This document shows positions 11,300 through 13,665 of a stretch of 13,665 nt of DNA, piece by piece. The position numbers and the translations under genes are program-made. Each line of letters starts with the position of its first letter. The first letter of the stretch is position 1. The notes under the pieces are model-generated. The model saw only the letters and a program-made list of their open reading frames with translations, searched no databases and was not told the origin of the DNA. Origin of the DNA: an uncultured Eubacteriales bacterium (lineage in GTDB: Bacteria > Bacillota > Clostridia > Oscillospirales > Oscillospiraceae); contig URPA01000050.1 in assembly GCA_900549545.1 (NCBI GenBank), positions 1 through 13,665 of the forward strand, read 5' to 3'.

Positions 11300-13045
11300 T
11301 TACACCTTCATAAATGCGCTGACCGCCAGCACGGGAAGCACCCACAGCAGCATGAACAGCAGCATGAAGCCAACGCTGATGGTCCCTGCCGAAATGAGCT
11401 TTGTCATCACGATAAACACGCCCAAAATGGCGGAGACAAGCGTCAGCAGCAGATTGATCTCCGTCGCAAGATACATGCTGCGGCCGACATTCGCCATGTG
11501 GGAATACGCGCCGAGGCCCTCTCTGCAAACGAGAGCGGAAACGCGGCTGTCCTTCCCTGCCTTGGCCTCAGAGATATCAAAGCGCTCAGAGTAGGGCGGA
11601 AAATCGTACCCGTCGGTCGCGACATCGAAGCATTCGCGCAGCATTTCCGGCGTGATATTGAAGTCGCGCACGGCAAAAATCGGGTGGCGGCTGCCCCGGA
11701 CGAGGGAGACAAGCGCCTTTCTAATCTGGGGCTGCCCCTCGTAATTGAGGTTGAATATCCCGCGCAGGACCCCGTCCACCGCCAGCAGCACGTCGGTGCT
11801 GCCGAGGAGCCTGTAAGGTATCATAACGTGCATCAGGCGCATAAACTCAATGCCGCCGCAGAGAACGGTCTGCCCGTCGATAACGCCGCGCATACCGCCG
11901 CCCGCGAGATACTCAAAGTTTTCAACGGGCTTGAAGCTGCAATTGTTTTTCTCCATGAGCTCGGAGAAGCAATAGGCAATGCCGGAGCCGGAGGCGGCCA
12001 TCATAGTGCCCGCGTAGGCAATCACCTGCTGCGGCTCGCCGCCGGAAATGCGCACAGTCTCAATGCTGACCGTGCCCTCCGGGAATAAATCCCTGTCTGT
12101 AATAATTATGTTCTTGCTCTTGCCCACATCGCACAGGCCCGACCAGCCCGCAATGGCGGCGCCGCTCGGGAAAATGCGCATGGAGCCCACGCAGAAGGGC
12201 AGGGCGAAGCAGAGCAGAGCCGTAACAGGTATCGCGGGGCAGAGCACGGCGGTAAACACAAACAGCGCATCGCCGAAGCTCTTTCTGACGGCGCAGATTA
12301 TAAGCATGCAGAGCACCGCGGCGGCGACGATAAAGAGCGAATAGCGGCGGAAGATATCCTCATCCGGGGGCGCTTCCTCGCTGCGGTGCACAAAGCCCTT
12401 GGCGTTGCGCGGCTCTTTCACAAGGGTCATCCCGTCCTGACGCAGGCCGTTCTGCCCGGAGACGGAGTACACAGTCTTCGCGATAGCCGGGACACGCAGG
12501 GACTTTCTAAGCCCCCTCGCGCTGAGCAGGGACGCGGCCAGCACCCCGGCGAGGGACATGGACGAGAGCACGCACAGCGGCGTGTGGCTGCTGCCGAAGC
12601 CGCCGAGGGCAACGGACAGCGCGTCAATACTCGTCAGCACACAGGCCAGCACCGCGAGGCTGTCCGCCCCGAAGCGGCCCCTTGCCATGTTGACGGCGGC
12701 ACCCGTGACGATATCGAGGCAGAGCAGCATAATGCTAAGCTGCAAGCCCAGAATGACCGCCGCCTGAGTCGGCAGGGTCTTGAGCATGCCGGTCATCGGC
12801 AGGCCCACAGATATGTAAGTCATCACCAGCAGCACGGCGAGACAGATGCGAAAACGCAGGCGCAGCGAGTGGACATGGGCTCCATAATACTTGGAGGCGG
12901 TGTCCGCCTTTACCTCCGGGCCAAGCTCGTCATTATCCTCTTCCTGGACAAATGCCGTATCCTCCGAGGGGCTGCCCTTCATGCGCAGCAGGAAGGTGCC
13001 TATCTCGCCCTTGAAAAACTCAAAGAAGAGCTGAAGATAGATCAC
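11300..13045 (-). CDS. Degenerate P-type ATPase-like membrane protein, 5' end fused to a chromate transporter start (581 aa as read)
   Basis: Read from the GTG at 13045, the protein has paired hydrophobic helices at about 66-118, 128-175, 235-290 and 525-578, matching the P-type ATPase arrangement. LCPAIPVTALLCFALPF (268-284) sits where the CPC/CPx membrane motif would be, and GGGMRGVIDGQTVLCGG (382-398) resembles the nucleotide domain's KGxxG...VLxGN. But the phosphorylation motif DKTGT is replaced by DRDLFPEG (317-324), TGD by VRDFN, GDGxND is absent, and the actuator region (about 176-234) is short without TGE. It is therefore probably not an ion pump, perhaps a regulator or scaffold. Residues 1-12 look like the start of a chromate transporter subunit, so the true N-terminus is uncertain; an in-frame ATG at 12982 (560 aa) lacks a good RBS. 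A terminator follows at 11236-11281. Confidence 0.72.
   Translation of the reverse strand: MIYLQLFFEFFKGEIGTFLLRMKGSPSEDTAFVQEEDNDELGPEVKADTASKYYGAHVHSLRLRFRICLAVLLVMTYISVGLPMTGMLKTLPTQAAVILGLQLSIMLLCLDIVTGAAVNMARGRFGADSLAVLACVLTSIDALSVALGGFGSSHTPLCVLSSMSLAGVLAASLLSARGLRKSLRVPAIAKTVYSVSGQNGLRQDGMTLVKEPRNAKGFVHRSEEAPPDEDIFRRYSLFIVAAAVLCMLIICAVRKSFGDALFVFTAVLCPAIPVTALLCFALPFCVGSMRIFPSGAAIAGWSGLCDVGKSKNIIITDRDLFPEGTVSIETVRISGGEPQQVIAYAGTMMAASGSGIAYCFSELMEKNNCSFKPVENFEYLAGGGMRGVIDGQTVLCGGIEFMRLMHVMIPYRLLGSTDVLLAVDGVLRGIFNLNYEGQPQIRKALVSLVRGSRHPIFAVRDFNITPEMLRECFDVATDGYDFPPYSERFDISEAKAGKDSRVSALVCREGLGAYSHMANVGRSMYLATEINLLLTLVSAILGVFIVMTKLISAGTISVGFMLLFMLLWVLPVLAVSAFMKV
13010..13045 (-). pseudogene. 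First 12 codons of a second chromate transporter subunit, truncated
   Basis: VIYLQLFFEFFK is the usual opening of the second short-chain CHR subunit. The GTG start overlaps the stop of the first subunit (GTGA), with GGGAGGG at 13054-13060, exactly as in intact chr pairs. After codon 12 the expected IGxFxxGGG segment is missing and the frame continues as GEIGTFLLRM, which belongs to the P-type ATPase-like protein. Hence a truncation with an in-frame join near 13010. Confidence 0.6.
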
Positions 13046-13635
13046 GGCCGCAGCCCTCCCTTCGCCGCCCGGATGCACAGTCCGGCCACGCCTGCGGCCA
13101 CCACCAGCACCACGGGGGAACAGAGAAAGCTGAGCACCCTCCCCGCCCACCCGGCCGGGAAGGACACAAAGCTGCCGAGCACCGCCAGCACCAGCACCAC
13201 CGCGAAGACGCCCGCCGTCGCCCCGTCCACCACCGTGCTCTTGCGCAGCTTGAGCACGCTGGACAGGATCAGGGCGCACACGCAGGCCCGCACGCCGTTG
13301 AAGGCGTGCACCACCACGGGCTGCTCGGCAAAGTTCTGGAGGAAGGCGGCGATGAGCATGATGATGACCAGGCAGGGGAACACCAGTCCCAGGGTGGCCA
13401 CCACGCCCCCCGCCGCCCCCTTCCGGCTGTGCCCCACAAAGGTGGCGGTGTTGACGGCGATGATGCCAGGGGTACACTGGCCGATGGCGAAGTAGTCGGA
13501 GAGCGCCTCCTCCGTGGCCCAGCCCCGCTTCTCCACCAGCTCCCGTTGGAGGATGGGCAGCATGGCATATCCCCCGCCGAAGGTGCAAACCCCGATTTTG
13601 GCAAAGGTCAAAAACAGGTCGGCATAGATGTTCAC
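13042..13635 (-). CDS. Chromate transporter, short-chain CHR subunit 1 (197 aa)
   Basis: Membrane transporter half of the CHR family (ChrA-like), expected to pair with a second subunit to move chromate or another anion; in anaerobic gut-type Firmicutes the real substrate is unclear. Signature near the N-terminus: LFLTFAKIGVCTFGGGYAMLPILQREL, then the QCTPGIIAVNTATFVG segment. About five to six hydrophobic helices follow, and the length is normal for a short-chain member. I prefer the GTG at 13635, since the protein then starts VNIYADLFLTF like its relatives, with GGAG and GGAGGGG upstream; an in-frame ATG exists at the very edge of the window (13665). The stop overlaps the GTG of the truncated second subunit. 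This stretch looks more GC-rich than the rest of the window, which matters for the junction at 13010. Confidence 0.88.
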   Translation of the reverse strand: MNIYADLFLTFAKIGVCTFGGGYAMLPILQRELVEKRGWATEEALSDYFAIGQCTPGIIAVNTATFVGHSRKGAAGGVVATLGLVFPCLVIIMLIAAFLQNFAEQPVVVHAFNGVRACVCALILSSVLKLRKSTVVDGATAGVFAVVLVLAVLGSFVSFPAGWAGRVLSFLCSPVVLVVAAGVAGLCIRAAKGGLRP

Positions 13636-13665
13636 GTCACTCCAGCCCCTCCAGTTCCGCCCCAT

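Noticed and set aside
12386..13495. 369-codon open frame on the + strand at the right end
   Set aside because: Opposite the ATPase-like and chromate transporter genes, and shows no coding features of its own.
13046..13588. Upstream extension of the ATPase-like reading frame to an ATG at 13588
   Set aside because: This part is an out-of-frame reading of the chromate transporter gene (runs of Gly, Arg, His) and is not a real N-terminus.

Overview
The window looks like chromosomal DNA of a fairly GC-rich Gram-positive anaerobe, most likely an Oscillospiraceae-type member of the Clostridia. The grounds are strong GGAGG ribosome binding sites on nearly every gene, tight head-to-tail operons, an ECF sigma/anti-sigma pair of the clostridial type, an EF-G paralogue, and paired-hairpin intergenic repeats of a kind I associate with that family. 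This placement is inference. I see no rRNA, tRNA, CRISPR array, integrase or transposase.

Left part (1-4132). After one repeat copy and a terminator-like hairpin, two small XRE-type repressor-like genes are read leftwards (226-867). Divergent from them is a 104-residue protein of unknown role (996-1310). A tightly coupled three-gene operon follows (1411-4132): an ECF sigma factor, a single-pass membrane protein placed where an anti-sigma factor belongs, and a lipoprotein resembling an ABC sugar-binding protein but with no permease or ATPase beside it. This is the best candidate for a little-described system: a possible envelope ligand sensor that uses a solute-binding lipoprotein as input to a sigma/anti-sigma switch.

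Middle (4226-7409). A DUF1624-type multi-pass acyltransferase-like protein has its own promoter embedded in palindromes. Next comes a gene-free stretch with two opposed repeat copies, then a CaCA-family cation antiporter read leftwards. Its leader carries a full sigma-A promoter, a yybP-ykoY (Mn2+) riboswitch aptamer, a switching hairpin, an alternative antiterminator and an intrinsic terminator, so the antiporter probably exports manganese when Mn2+ is high. A divergent consensus promoter drives an HpcH/HpaI-family class II aldolase, which ends at a strong bidirectional terminator.

Right part (7409-13665, all leftward). A three-gene operon encodes a membrane-anchored SGNH-like protein lacking the usual catalytic His, a 118-residue four-helix protein with two equally spaced His pairs (candidate b-type di-heme cytochrome), and a small Nif11-like protein. 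Upstream is an EF-G-like GTPase with non-standard G3 and G4 motifs. Further upstream is a membrane protein with the outline of a P-type ATPase but without its catalytic motifs. Its 5' end is joined, in frame, to what looks like the first 12 codons of a second chromate transporter subunit. The intact first subunit lies at the right edge. That junction is either a real deletion/fusion or an assembly join and needs checking.
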